Numbered from the stretch's first letter, positions 1 to 12,549 are shown. The stretch: 64,000 bases of DNA from Plectrocnemia conspersa (GCA_009617715.1 VTFK01000052.1:930001-994000), one strand, 5' to 3'. Translations and numbers: made by a program. Notes: generated from the letters alone by a model not told the origin.

Positions 1-524
1 ATAATAAAAAAAAATATAAATTTCTGGCACAATACACCCATGTTAAGGTGATTTATGTCTGTTCTCTTTTCATGTATTTAAATAAACATACATTTTTATG
101 TTTTATGCTTTTGACATCATGACATTATATTAACTTGTCGTGTCACGATGGTCTTAATTTTAATAAATAAAAAAATATAAAAATTCTGCAAAAATTTGGA
201 ATGATATGGAAAATTTTTGCTTAAATTTTACATAAAACAAAATTTTTATTAAAATGTTGCGAACGTTGAGAATGGAGTGTAGCATTTTTGTATGAATGCA
301 GAGTGATAAAAGCGTGAAGATGTTCTTCTGATTGTTCGCAATATGTTGAGTTGTTGTTTTTATTTTTGTCAAGTAAAATATATTTTAATTTAAAAAATCC
401 TTTCTTTTTGTTTTAAATATATATAATTGTTTTATTGCAAGAATTGTTTTTCTTGGGTACATAAAAAAAATCATATAAGCAATTAAAATGCTTTCGGAAG
501 AGGCATAAAAGTTTTATGAATGAA

Positions 525-564
525 TTTATTTACTTATTGTGAAAGTAAAGCAATAAATATTTAT
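525..564 (-). terminator. Candidate polyadenylation signals of Lmx1
   Basis: Two minus-strand AATAAA hexamers (525-530 and 559-564) lie 105-145 bases after the Lmx1 stop. Such hexamers are common by chance in AT-rich DNA, so the assignment rests on position. Confidence 0.4.
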
Positions 565-669
565 TCTTAAAAAGTCTTTGATGGTATTTTTGGAGTGTTT
601 CGTAAAATGTATTTTTTACTCGAGGAAATAAAAATATTTTTTAATTAAATTTCAAAATTCGACTAAAAG

Positions 670-3600
670 CTATTCAGTTGAAAACTCACTCGGATTTTCC
701 TCTTTAATTTTGATTTTAGAATTTTCCGTGTCCATGTTTTCGGAATCCTTTGTGCTGCAGACGTTGTTTTTGTTGTCCCTTGCCTTCTTTTGAAACTTTT
801 TCACTTTCGCTCGTTGATTTTGAAACCAGACCTACAAAATTGGATGCAAATGTTGAAAGGCACATTTATCACTAAGTACATGTGCTATAGCAAAAATCGC
901 ATTCGCAAACGAATACCGAATATAAAAAAAAAAGTATATGCTTAAACGCATATTTTAATTTTAAATGCTTAATAATAAGTTCTTCAAATCAATATCGTTA
1001 TAGCAATATTCGCAGCAAACATGTGTCATACTGTTTCATACCTGAACGATCCGCACGCTAAGTCCAGTGTCTTTCGCCAGTCCTTCTCTAATTTTTCTAC
1101 ACGGCTTTGGAGAAATCTCGAACGAAGCCTTAAAAGCCCTTCTTTGTTGAGTAGTCAGTATAGTCCTAGGCCTCTTAGGTCCTCGTCTTCCATCCAAGCG
1201 CCTAGTAGTGACCAATTCTTCGCACATCAATTCGCCTATACGCGACAGATGAACTACATAAAATCCTTCGAATTGAAAAAAGTCTGATATCAAACAATAC
1301 CTTGAGCGTATCCTTGAAACATTTCCACCTCTTTGTCGTAATCGGATCTGCAAAACAGCTGTCCTTGCTTCAATACGAAATGATCTCCTCTCTGCAACCT
1401 CCCTCCGCACACCACGCAAACGAAACATCTTAAATGGAAGACTTCCTCCATGACCTTCATGACTAACTCTTCGGAGTTTACTCCTTCGCCACATCCCAGA
1501 CACTTTTTTGCATACAATCTAAAAGTTTCATTGTACTATCAGTTTTTCATTTAACAGCGGACTTTACGTATATCGATAAACTTACCGGTCGTAGTCCAGA
1601 CGGCAGTACAGTTTGGTCTGTCTGGTGTAACAGGTGTGTTGCAGCAGAGTGCCACAAGCCGAGCATGCCAAGCATTTCTCGTGATATGATACGTCGCTGA
1701 CCCTCAATAGGTAACGGTCACAAATTGGATTACCACAAGCGCCACAAGGCGTTAATTTAGACATCTGAGGAATGTTTTAGAAAAGTAAATTGCAATCAAT
1801 GGTCTAAGACTTGACATGGCCTATTTATTCAATAAAAACAATATTTCATGTCATGTTTTGATTTTTTCATTGAAGCAATCTCAATTAATGATAGTCCAAG
1901 AAAGCAAGGTAAAGATAACTACCATGTTAAGATTATTATTTATCCATATTTCAGAAGCTCATAAAACTTTACATGATAAAGTATTTCTATATATGATTTT
2001 TTTATTGATGAAGCTCTTAAGCATTGTACTTAAAAACCATATCAATATAATTTAGATGTTTCAGATCTACATGGTGGATTCAGTCAAAATTATATCAAAC
2101 AACACCGTTGAGTCTTACATCTCTACCGAACACATCACTATTTTATTTTTTTACAACCTATATACTTGATTAAAATTTTCGGAGAACATTTATGATAGTG
2201 ATATTTTTTATTAGGTTGAAAAAATGTTTTTTCTCTAAATGCTTTAAATACAGTTTACTCTATGAAACGTTGTTCCAGTTTTAAAATACCGCATTTTATA
2301 ATTAAAACATCGTTATTTTTACCTGATATAAAACTCTCTATTCAGTTAAATTCTGCGAACATTGCTAATTGAATGGACGCTTCAGATACATTTTTTTTAG
2401 CTATTGTTTTACATTTATCTCAAATTAAATGTTATTATAAATAGGCTTCAGAGTTTATCAATGTTTTTCATTTATAAAGAAATGAAAATTCAGTAATAAT
2501 GATAATACAGTATATAGATATTTTTATAATATAATAAATGTAAATTATCTTTTCTGTTTTATTTTTGCAATATTTTTTAACAATATTGAAGCATAGTAAT
2601 TCTAATATAAAATAACTTGAAAAATGATAAAACATTTATGATTTAATAAAACATATTACTATGCATATTATTACACATTATTAAGCTCAAATTTATAATC
2701 TAAAGTAGAATCTGCAATAATTGTTTACATTAAAAAAAAAATTTGTAGCAACCCCTCATATTTTTTTGCAATCTGCCGATTCCCATGCGTATTGGTTTCT
2801 TTTTATCTGATTATTATTATAGTTCTTAGATTATATTAGAGTAGTTGAGAAAGTCGTAAACAATTTTTTGGCATTTAAAAAATCAAAAGCTTTTATATAG
2901 TTGTTGAAAATATAAAATTAAAAATATTCGTACAAATTCAACTTTCAACAAGAAAATGCTTTATAAAAATTCTCGAAAAATATTTTATTTAAAAACTAAT
3001 TGTTTTTAATATTTCTAACCGACAATTTTTTAATTTCATAAATAACTAAAATATATTGACTACATCTAAAAACTACAAATTAAGTTGATCTTATATTTTT
3101 ATGTAGAAAATTATTTGATTATCGACTAAATAACGGTTGAAAACTCTTTTTTACTTAAAACTTCATCTGTTTTTCATGATATATTTGAAACACTTTCCAA
3201 AACATTGTTTCAGTTTAAAAAATTGCGGTTTAAAATTTAAATATCAAAACTTTACCCAATATAAAACAAATATTTTTTTATTATCTATCAAGCACATATC
3301 TTCGTGAAATGCTGCAAACGTTGGGAATAGAACGGACCATTTCTGTCTAAATTTTACTAAATGCTGCAAACGTTGGGAATAGAACGGACCATTTCTGTCT
3401 AAATTTTACAACCGTATTTCGCGTCAGCTAAATGAAAAAAAAGGCTCAAAACGGCCCATATTTTACACTTCTTTAACGCTTATATTAGTAACAAACGTTG
3501 GTTTAACCAAATAAAGGTTACAGTAATAACATATTGTTTTCTCGACTGCGATATTTTAAGTTATTTTCAAGTCATGTTTTAAATTGTTAGACTTTATAAT

Positions 3601-5353
3601 ATTTGTATTATTTGCATTTATTTTTTAAATACTGCAAACGTTAGGAATAGAACGGAACATTTCTTCCTGAAATTAACAACCTGAAAGTATTCAGCATGAA
3701 ACAAAAATCCGTCGTTTTCGTAAATACTGTTTATATAAAACGCTTTAACTCTTATAATTGCGTTATAGCTTTCACCATTGATTATAAATGTTCAACACTC
3801 GCATATGATATATGTCATCCCTATTTAATCGCTTGAGATTATAACAAAACTGTAAGAGATAAGTTTTTCAAATGTTTTGTAATATATTTTTTGATAAACT
3901 AATATAAATGCTTATAAGTTTGGGTGAATTAATATTAGAAATGTCACAATCACATATGTAATAAGTGAAATGGCAAAATTATTCCTATATGGCATTTCAT
4001 CATATGATTTTTGTAATGTATTAAATCATAGAGTAAAGGAAAACAATAAATCTTCTTTCTGTTTCAGATTTAAATTGTCCGCATTCTAAAACATGCCGCG
4101 AAAAAAAATCATGGATCGTTACTTAAACCAGGCGATACTATCACAGCAGAATCATACTGTAAGGAAAGTTTAATGCATACAAAATTAATTAAAAAACATA
4201 CGTTATCGGTAAACAGAATTCTAGTGATATTGCTCCACGATAATGCAAGACCTCATACTTCACTAATAACTGTTTCAAAATTAAATGAATTAGGGTTAAG
4301 ATTTTTGCCTCATGGTCAAATTATTCACATTTTCTCTACAGATTTCATATTCTTAAACATTAGCCATATTTTTTTTTAATTCAAAATTCAATAATCAGAG
4401 AGAAATTATAAAAAGCCTTTGACGACTTTGCCGACACAGCACATAAAAGTCAGTTTTTTGTAAACAACGGATTTATTCATTTTTAGGTTGTTAGAAAAAA
4501 ATCAATTCTGTAAATTGAGTATATTTTGATTTGCTTTATACTTTAATAAAAAATCGGATATTTCATTTCAAACAAACTAATATAATATATTATATCTTAT
4601 ATGTAATAATAAATATTAATATAATAGATAAACCTTCTAATTACTAGTATCGAATTCGTGTTGAAGTAATTCAATTGAATGCAATAATATATTTTAGAGA
4701 ATCATGTAAAATATGTTTCTTTTAATAATCATCTTCAATCAATAAAATACACGAAAGTCATTTTCATTCCTTCGTATAGTTCACAAAAATATATACTTAT
4801 AACTATTTTAATATAAATTCGTTAGATTCACTTTTGAATGAAAATAAGTTATCTAATAGAACACATTATAATATATTACATTTATATCTTTAATTTTCTA
4901 AATATATTGACATCGCCAATGTAAAAAAAGTTTGCACAAATATTTATGCTTAAGACCACATATTGTACATATAATATATAAGTATGCCAATATAATATTT
5001 ACGTACAATGTCGTACGTTTTAACTTTGTTTTTTATTAATATTCTTTTAAAGTGATAATAGTTTTATTTACAAATTTGCTTATCAACCCTTTGAAATGCT
5101 TATTCTGTTTTATCTTGGATATGGCTATTTGTTTTGATTTATAGTTCGGATTCGGATAAATTTAATAAAAACAAAATGGTTGATTTTGAGCTTGCAACTT
5201 GTTCAAATAAAGAGATTATAATTTGATAATATATTAAAATTCTACTACATTTTGTTTTATGACTAAAGTGTGAGTTTGATATCTAACGATTAAGTCAGTA
5301 AAAATTTGAATTACCTGAGAAATCTGCGCACTACAAAATCCCTTTGTTGCCAT
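670..5353 (-). CDS. Lmx1: LIM-homeodomain transcription factor, LMX1 family (five coding exons)
   Basis: Exons (minus strand): 5353-5315, 1764-1586, 1518-1301, 1235-1042, 831-670. They give 263 codons and a TAG stop, and every junction is GT/AG with matching phase (0,2,1,0). LIM1 spans residues 20-70 (CxxC, HxxC, CxxC, CxxD zinc ligands all present) and LIM2 residues 79-132. The homeodomain is about 165-224, with the block [18 protein letters not shown] and recognition helix [12 protein letters not shown] (Trp212, Asn215). This homeodomain is characteristic of LMX1A/B and their insect relatives, which are nuclear DNA-binding regulators of neuronal and epidermal patterning. The start at 5353 has A at -3 and an in-frame TGA eight codons upstream; exon 1 adds only 13 residues. 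The tail after the homeodomain is about 39 residues, much shorter than in vertebrate LMX1. Introns 2 and 3 are 67 and 65 bp, while intron 1 is 3.5 kb and contains a mariner fragment. The family call is firm; exon 1 is inferred from splice signals. Confidence 0.9.
2056..4080. other. Lmx1 intron 1, non-coding
   Basis: AT-rich intronic DNA with no convincing exon. The only structure seen is the 52-bp direct repeat near 3309 and its diverged relative near 3628, listed separately. Confidence 0.5.
3309..3412. repeat. Two near-perfect tandem copies of a 52-bp unit
   Basis: A unit starting ATGCTGCAAACGTTGGGAAT begins at 3309 and again at 3361 and is essentially identical over about 48 bases. A third, diverged copy (CTGCAAACGTTAGGAATAGA) begins near 3632. 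A weaker relative (TGTTGCGAACGTTGAGAATG) lies near 254, downstream of the gene. The repeat may be part of an older dispersed element. Confidence 0.8.
4085..4500 (+). mobile_element. mariner transposase fragment, degenerate
   Basis: The forward frames show the transposase C-terminal half: LKPGDT near 4118, then [11 protein letters not shown] at about 4228-4262 (second catalytic Asp), then LPH and a degenerate TDFIFLN (third catalytic position) near 4305-4360. After a stop the frame resumes as NQREIIKAF-like and FVNNGFIHF. The N-terminal half is missing and there are stops and deletions, so it cannot make an enzyme. It lies inside Lmx1 intron 1, antisense to the gene. No clear inverted repeats were found. 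Confidence 0.8.
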
Positions 5354-5359
5354 TTTTCC

Positions 5360-5640
5360 TAGTTTTTCGAACGCTCATCGTCGACCTTCGTTAAAATCTT
5401 TTAGTTCGCACCGTTGTCCGCCCGTGACTGTCGGCGCCATTTTTGGCAATAGGCGGAGTCCGGCGGGCGTAATGGTGGGGGTAGACACACCCCTAAAGCT
5501 CCGGTAGCCAATCGCAAGGCTGCAAAAAGAAGGAATCGTCTCAAGTCGTTTCGTTCTCGAGTCGCCGATGCATCTTCTTCACTCAATTTCGCTCAGAGCT
5601 GAGACATGAAAAAAATAATATGGCCTCTATCAAATTTTAT
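5360..5640 (-). promoter_or_regulatory. Proposed Lmx1 promoter and 5' UTR
   Basis: This GC-rich island in very AT-rich surroundings lies just upstream of the proposed Lmx1 start codon. On the minus strand it carries an inverted CCAAT box (GATTGGCTACC), a CACCC-like stretch, and a YY1/Pho-type AAAATGGCGCC motif that is often close to start sites. No TATA box is evident. The 61-codon open frame inside it has no recognisable content and probably reflects base composition. Inferred from composition and position. Confidence 0.5.
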
Positions 5641-5739
5641 AGGCGAACGTAGGCATGGTGTTGTCCCGGGGACGAATTTGGGAGGCACAGGGGTGCAAAA
5701 TGGGAAATTAAATTCGTTTATTTACTAATACAGGGCATG

Positions 5740-6660
5740 TGAACCGTTCAATCTCGAAAATAATTTTTAAAATGTGCCATTTAGCAGTGAAATCATATTG
5801 GAATACAATTTCACCAGTAAATATATATTTTTACTAGTGAAATTATAATTTATCTGGCAGGTGCTAGTAAAATTATTTGATTTCAACTTTTCCATGCGTA
5901 GTAATATATATATAAATATTAAATAAATGCTACAGTGAATGTATATTTTTAAGTGAATCTATGATAGCACTAGTGAAATCCAAATACATTTTCACTAGTA
6001 GATATAACTTTCTACTAGGAAAAATATAATTTAAATGACAGGCGCTAATATGCTGCTATAAAATGTCTATGAAACTCAACTTGACAGTTGCTGTTTAAAC
6101 CCAAACCTAACCTTATGAAAGTTCTAAAAGTAATTATAGTTTTAGAACTGTTATTAGGTCAAGTCCAAAATACAAACTAAGCGGAAGAAGAAGTACAAAC
6201 ATACGCATTTCGCATATTGCACTATGATGTTTCACTGTTTTAAAAAGATGATAGCTATCCTTACCGATATTACTGTGGATTTCTAATATAAGAGGGCTGA
6301 TCAAAGTATATTCAAACCGAATTTTGATCAATAGGAAAACGCAAAAACAATTATTGCTTTTGACGTGGATTTTTGACTTCTGAGAAGGGATAATTGTTTT
6401 TTGCGCCCTCCTATTTGTCATAATTTGGTTTAGATATGGTTATTGTAAGTCGTGATACTGTTATAAAAAGTTTTAATATGAACACTAGATAACCGAGCAT
6501 TTTCACTGCGATGGCGACGGCACGATTTTATTGCTTTTGGCGTATATTCTAAACAGGTACGCCCTTTGAATTTTGCCAAAAAAATGTATGTCATTTAATG
6601 ATATACTATGCATCTTAAATATTAAAAAACGATCAGTGGCTGGGCAAATTTGGCCCCCAC
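5740..6660 (+). repeat. Dispersed repeat, copy 1
   Basis: Shares long blocks in the same orientation with 57540-58430, e.g. TTTATCTGGCAGGTGCTAGT (5861 and 57708), CAAGTCCAAAATACAAACTA (6160 and 57949), and a GAATTTTGCC..AAAAATGTATGTCATT block. Its left part is matched in reverse at 34160-34290. It contains near-palindromic modules built on TTTACYAGTGAAA. Open frames within it do not match any protein I know. Probably a non-autonomous transposable element of unknown class. Confidence 0.65.
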
Positions 6661-6779
6661 CCCCCCCTATAAAAAGCCGAAATGTCCCTGCGTAACTTTG
6701 TTACTTAATTAGCCGCCGTCAGTGCATGAGCTATGGTAAACGTCGTTCATTCTGGATTACCGCATGGATGCAATTTACT

Positions 6780-6830
6780 CTCATCCAGGACCGGAACTAG
6801 AGATTTTGTCACCTGAAGCAAAAGAACAAA
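6780..6830. repeat. hAT-like terminal sequence
   Basis: CAGGACCGGAACTAGAGATT followed by TTGTCACCTG resembles the usual CAGGGCCGGxxxTAG..TTTTGxCxCC end of animal hAT elements. It may be one end of the hAT remnant just downstream. The partner end was not identified. Confidence 0.35.
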
Positions 6831-7199
6831 TTTGCGTCTCTATACATTATTTTACTTGCAATAAGTATTATATTTTAAAACAAAATGGATTATATTATAT
6901 GAAAATGTCATAGAATACATTAATAGAATAGTTTAAAAAAATTTATAGTTTTGGACATATTAAAAATAAAATGACAGCAACCTTAAATAAATACTATTTT
7001 GTCGGAACCGACAAGTTAACTGCATATTATTTTTATTAAATAAATTCGCATAGCTGTTACAAATTAATTGAAACGCAACGACAGTGCACCCCTGGAGGGC
7101 GAGCGCAAAAGTGGTGACCTACCGATGTGATCTGAACACGCATTTTTTAAACTAATTTTATATTTAAATTATATTTTATAAACTTTACAAAGATTTTTT

Positions 7200-8600
7200 A
7201 AATAATTTATTTTATTGTTCATTCAATTTGCTCATTTTCTAAATCCATTAATGCTTTATATACTAATGGTATTTGTTGCTTCAGTTCCTTGATGACATTT
7301 TCTCTTAAAGCTCATCGTGTGCCTGTATGACCTTTCAAAGTTGTTTTTAATACAGACAAGTTTATCCAATCTAAACAAAAAACGTATAGATTCTGTGATT
7401 AATTTAGAAAAATTTAATCTTGCTAGCATTTGAAGAAGCAGCATTTTTACACTAAAAATTAATGCTATAGGCTGTACAGGGAAACATACATTGTCACATC
7501 CTTGACCTCTGATGCTTGAAATATCTAGTACATCTTTTTATAATTTATCGTTAATTTCATTGGCCAAGTGGCTACTCGTTTTTACCTTGGTCCCTATAAA
7601 GTCAATAAAGCTTTCTTTAATCAACATTTTAATAACTACATATTGAATAATATCAGTTGTACAATCAAGCATTAAAGAAAAGTATTTTGATTATATAACT
7701 CACAGAACATGACTCCCAAAGATTGAAAAAAATTCGCCTGATTTTATTAGAAATATAATGATTAATGATGTGCTTCGCAATCATCGTATTGTATTGGCTT
7801 ATTAATTCTATTATATTAGATTTAAAAAATCATGAATTAAGTTCACTGATAGTATCTCGCGTACCTCTGAGAGTAAAATTATTTTTCGCACAACCTAAAA
7901 TCACAGCTAACACAACACGTAAAATATGTCGCCAATTATATATTTTCCATCTGTATTTCTTATTGCAACGAATGGTTTATAAACCCACCTGTTTTCAGCT
8001 TATTTTCAAAACATTTCTATTAAAGATATGTGTCACGATGAGATGTAGATTTCTCATGATCGAAAGTTCTTTTAATCTTTAAACCCTCGATTTTGTTTTG
8101 AATCTGATGTTTCTCTTTTTTACTTTTAATGCTCAGAAAACAGAATAATGATATTGACTATTTTTTTAAAATATGCAAATTACTATAAATTCGTTCTCTG
8201 TTTAAACATTTTTGCAAAAACCGTTTTTTCGAAAATTTTCTTCTGATGCAAATTTCTTAAAATCTGTGTCTACTTATTGCTCTGGTCCATGTTCAATTAT
8301 AATACATTTTATATTATCAACTATCAGCGACCAGGAAGGAGGATCGTTGAAATTAATAAATATCCTATTCTTTACTGCATTGACTTGCATTTCAGTTTCT
8401 TCTTGCACTACCGCTCCTTCATTTCGATCTTTATTGCAGGTTGTTTCTTCAAATTCTATATTTCCTCGAACTTCGATTGGTGTGTTTGATGAAGTGTTTG
8501 TATCATGCGTACTATTTGAAGTACTCGCTAGCCAATTTTGTAATTGTGTTGTACTATTTTGAGTGGTTTCATTCCATAAAACTCAGCAACAATGGATTTT
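7200..8600 (-). mobile_element. hAT transposase remnant, ZMYM1-like type
   Basis: Minus-strand frames across this stretch give, in order, IIIEHGPEQ and FKKFASEENF-like segments (8310-8220), a WRHILRVVLAVILGCAKNN...LRGT segment (about 7940-7860) and a downstream segment recalling the IRGQGYDNxxNMSG region (about 7520). This order matches the hAT transposases annotated as zinc finger MYM-type 1-like. The frame changes repeatedly and stops are frequent, so it is a dead copy. Open frames on the plus strand here are shadows. Confidence 0.65.
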
Positions 8601-8639
8601 CTCGATGTTATTTGATATTATAAAAAATGAAAATATATA

Positions 8640-9540
8640 AATTAATTATTTAACTCAAAAAAAAATAGTTTACTAAAAATAAATATACTGAAAAAACCTT
8701 TTATGAAATTTTGAAAAATGAAATACGTAAAAAATTACTTTAGATTACTAGCTTATAAACACTTGTCGATACTCCTATTATGCGAATCACTAATCAGTGA
8801 GGGTGTGAAAATTAATTAATAAGCTCAAAAAAATATTAATTTCAATAAAATAATTCTGAAAACTTTAGAAACTTCAGAAGATTAGATTCTTTTATAGAAA
8901 CTTCAGAAGTCAAAACGAAATACAAAAAAATCTGTGCCCCGGAAGTCTACTGACGTTAACCGCTTTACGAGCGGCTTATGAGATTTGGGGGAGTCATATT
9001 GAAAAAATATAGAGCCATCTCTGGAGAAAAATAAAAATTACAAAATTGAAATATAAGATTTGGGCTTTATATATTGATTTTTATTTTCGTCATGACGTTT
9101 CCATACAAACTTCGCGCATCAATGTTGCCACAATTAAATAAATTAGTAGATTGCGAGGAATTTCTTATTTAATAAGTTTGGTTTTAATCACATGTGTTTG
9201 CAATAAACTTTAAGGCATTCAATGAAAAAATCAATAGATTCAGTCAGTTTGCGTTTTTCTTTTGTCATGACCGTAGCGTTTCTGTTTTTTTGATTGTTAT
9301 TTTTGTGCGCATGTTTTGCAACATAATTCTAGTGTTTTTTACTGTTTTAATTTATAATTTTTCAGTAGTGACTTTTTATATTATTAAAATTATTTTTTTA
9401 TAAAAATAGCAGGCAGATTATAGAAGTAGACAGACAGATTGATATTTGAGGATAAAGAAGATCAGAATTTTGAGGATCAACAAACAAAACACGCCTAATT
9501 ATTAGTTAAATATAATGAGTAGATGTTTTTAAAATTCATT
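8640..9540. other. Non-coding, no gene seen
   Basis: AT-rich sequence with no recognisable protein, RNA gene or inverted repeat. A short GC-rich segment (8937-8995) is of unknown origin. Confidence 0.5.
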
Positions 9541-9544
9541 TTAA

Positions 9545-11998
9545 CAGCTTAACGACCGAGGACTCACCCACGAGTCCTGAGAGAACCTTTTGCAGCGGCC
9601 GAGGACTCGCCCATGCGTCCTGCGTCACGCGTCTTCTTTTATTAAAAATACACTATGATACAATACAGTTTACCCCTATATTATAATGCGAGATGGTAGT
9701 ATACTATATCTACCTAATATAAAATATAAAATAAATTATATTTTACTTTAATTTTTTCGTAAAAAAGAGTCGTTTTATCCCACTGCGTCGCAATGCAACG
9801 AGTCGTCGCCTATTTTAGTTTGTTATATTCTAATATTTTTGGGCTAGTGTGTTGTTTGGTAACGGTTCTCCAAGCCGCTCCCACTTACAGTGACCATATT
9901 TTTTGCATTATGGAATATTATATTTTTATTTATTGTTGTTGTTATTAATAAGTGATAATTTATAGTAAAAGTTAATTAATAATAATAAAAACAGTAAATG
10001 GCGTATTTACAAAAATAGTTAAATAATCATTAAGGAAATTTTTGAAATTTGACAACGTTGATTAGTGCACGATTTTTTTTGAACACCACATTAGCTTAAA
10101 AATGTGATAATTAAATTAATAACATGTATGTTTAAATGCTTCTAAAATTTTTTTGTATAAACGATTTATAAAAAATATCCATTTATAATAAATAATAATT
10201 TGCACTCACTAAATTTTTTGGCGTCCATTTTCTGCGTACAACTGTTTCGAACACATTTATTTTCATAATTACACTGAGTGATACGTGTAAAAACATTTGT
10301 CATTATGAAGAAAATGAACTGAATGAGTGCAAATTTGTCACACGCGGTCTATGTTCACGTACACATGAATAAGAATTACTTTCGCACACATCACTATGTT
10401 CACAATCACTGGGGGGCGTTGGACAACGCGTCTTTAAAATTTTCCAAAAAGGTTTAATTTCTTTTGTCCATTTTGCCGTGATTGAAAATAAAATTTTTAA
10501 ATCAAAATCACAATCACAAAAGATCACAGAGAGAAGAGCTATTTTCGCGATACGTTTCGACCGATAGTTTAGAGGAGACTAAATATACTGCATTACTTCG
10601 ATTATAAAATGCATTTTTTTTATCTGTGTGGAGTTCCCGAATTTGGGAATTCCACAATAAAAAAAGTGTCATATACCCTAATAGATGAATTCTTAAAAGG
10701 TATGCACAAGGTAAGCTGATAAGACGGGACAGGTAGTGGCGATTTACCCTTTTAGAATAACATTGATTGTAATTTATAGCAAATATTTAATATTATATTT
10801 GTAAGCAAGTTTTTCAATCACTTAATTATGCGGCCCATAGATTTAGAAACACTGGGTAAATGACGTAATTACAATATATTTATGCAAAAAATCATAAGGA
10901 AGCTACAAATTAAATTTCAATAAAATATATTATTTGGTTTACAAGTTATAGGAATTTACTAAAAAAAGGTGATTTTTTTGCTATTATTCCGCGAAATCTC
11001 CCGGCCATCAAGGAAAGCTCGGCAAAAAACACCGGGCGTTAAGCTGGTAAAAAATATAGTGCTTAGATGTGTTATAAGATTAAGAATAATAAATTAACAA
11101 TAACATTAGATAAAATCGTAAACTATTTTTTTTTTTAATAATAATTTCTTAAATAAAATATTATCATAATATTTTTTTTTGAATTGCTAAACACCTTGTA
11201 GTGTATGCGAATATTGTGGGCTGATCTAACTTGTGTTTCATGTAAATAACCAATACAAATTTAAGTAGAAAATATCTTTCCTAAGATTAGAGCCAATCTA
11301 TCTATCGCAAGTGCAGGTAGTAAATTGTCAACAATGAATCCTTTAGAAATGGGTGTTTGCCTTCGCTCAAAGAAATTGCGGGGCATACAATATAATTAGA
11401 AAGAAACTGTTCTGAGAATTTATGTTTGGTTTTTTGTTTATATCACCTATATAATACCAAATTAATGTTATGGAAAGAATGAAAATGATGAATATAAAAT
11501 ATATTGAAAGCATACATGTTACTTTTAATTTATTTAAGTGCAATAAGCAATATATTTTTAGTGAAGTGTACCGTAAATTCATTTCGTGAGTATGGGCATA
11601 CAAATGGTCAGACATGGTGGCCCAGAAATAACAAATCAAAATTTTTTTTTTTTTAAATTTAAAAAGTGATAAAAAATCAGGTAATTAATACTAATCTATT
11701 GAAGAGTCTCACTTACTTTGTATTTGTAAGATGTTTGCCAATGAAATAAATTTGTTTTTGAAACTATTATTTCAAACAAATCGGACTCACAGGTTTAGAA
11801 ACACTGGTTAAATAACGTACTTGACAGGTATTTATGCGAAAAATCATAAGGAAGCTACATATTAAATTTGAATACAATATCTTAATTAGTTTACAAGTTA
11901 TAGGGAATTTACTGAAAAACATAATTGTTTGCCATTTTTCCGTGAGATCGCCCGGCCACCAAGCAAAGTTCGGCAAATAAATACCGGTCGTTAAGCTG
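9545..11998 (-). mobile_element. piggyBac-like composite element (copy A)
   Basis: Flanked by TTAA at 9541-9544 and 11999-12002, with perfect 14-bp terminal repeats CAGCTTAACGACCG and CGGTCGTTAAGCTG. TTAA duplication is the hallmark of piggyBac. A second internal terminus (ending GGGCGTTAAGCTG at 11046) repeats the same subterminal sequence found at 11780-11998. The region is therefore two copies: 9545-11046, and a fragment 11047-11998. The minus-strand frame at 10527-10303 may be a remnant of an N-terminal region, with low certainty. No intact transposase remains. The copy at 27844-30661 is related and lies in the opposite orientation. Confidence 0.75.
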
Positions 11999-12174
11999 TT
12001 AAAGCCTAATTGTAACATTTCGCATGAAATATGATTTCATAAAATATATCGCATTAGTGGCTAATTTTTATATTTATCTGTAACATAAAAAATATATAGT
12101 GGTGAAGAGTGCCATAGTCGAGCTTCTTGTAAAATAAAAATCATTCATAGCGGCAAATAAAGCAGAAAGTTTAA

Positions 12175-12275
12175 CAAAATAAAATAAAAAAGACTGAGTT
12201 GGGTTTCGAACCTGCAATCTAAGCTACTGGTGATGAGAGATAGTAGCACATAGAAGTCGCAATATCGATATCATT
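12175..12275 (-). repeat. tRNA-derived SINE-like fragment
   Basis: On the minus strand GCAGGTTCGAAACCC matches the pol III B box (GGTTCGAAWCC). It is followed about 15 bases later by a T-run that could terminate pol III. An upstream GTGCTACTATC could be a poor A box. The pieces do not fold into a complete tRNA, so a SINE or tRNA pseudogene is likelier than a tRNA gene. Confidence 0.4.
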
Positions 12276-12549
12276 ATGGCGTTATTTCTATAACTTGCAC
12301 AGAAATTGGAAAACCTTATAATTCGCAATGCGTTGAAACTCAATACATAATCTAATTAATATCATTGAAAAGTATACAACGTTTATGAAAAAAAATATAA
12401 TTATTTACTGCCATCTATTAATAAAAAAAATATTTTATCTAAGATACAAACCTTTTTGTTGTAATAATTTTTATTTCATATTGTATTTCTTTTAAGGGGA
12501 AAAACTCATTAAAAAGCATGACCGCAAATAGAGACTATATTTTTATAAT

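Noticed and set aside
1036..1503. 155-codon minus-strand open frame over Lmx1 exons 3-4
   Set aside because: Only its C-terminal part is the homeodomain exon; the rest reads LIM2 in the wrong frame and through a 65-bp intron.
3309..3412. CRISPR-like or satellite array
   Set aside because: Only two adjacent copies without spacers; simple local duplication in a eukaryotic intron.
5401..5586. 61-codon frame in the Lmx1 promoter island
   Set aside because: Lies upstream of the in-frame stop before the chosen start, has no recognisable content, and is explained by GC composition.
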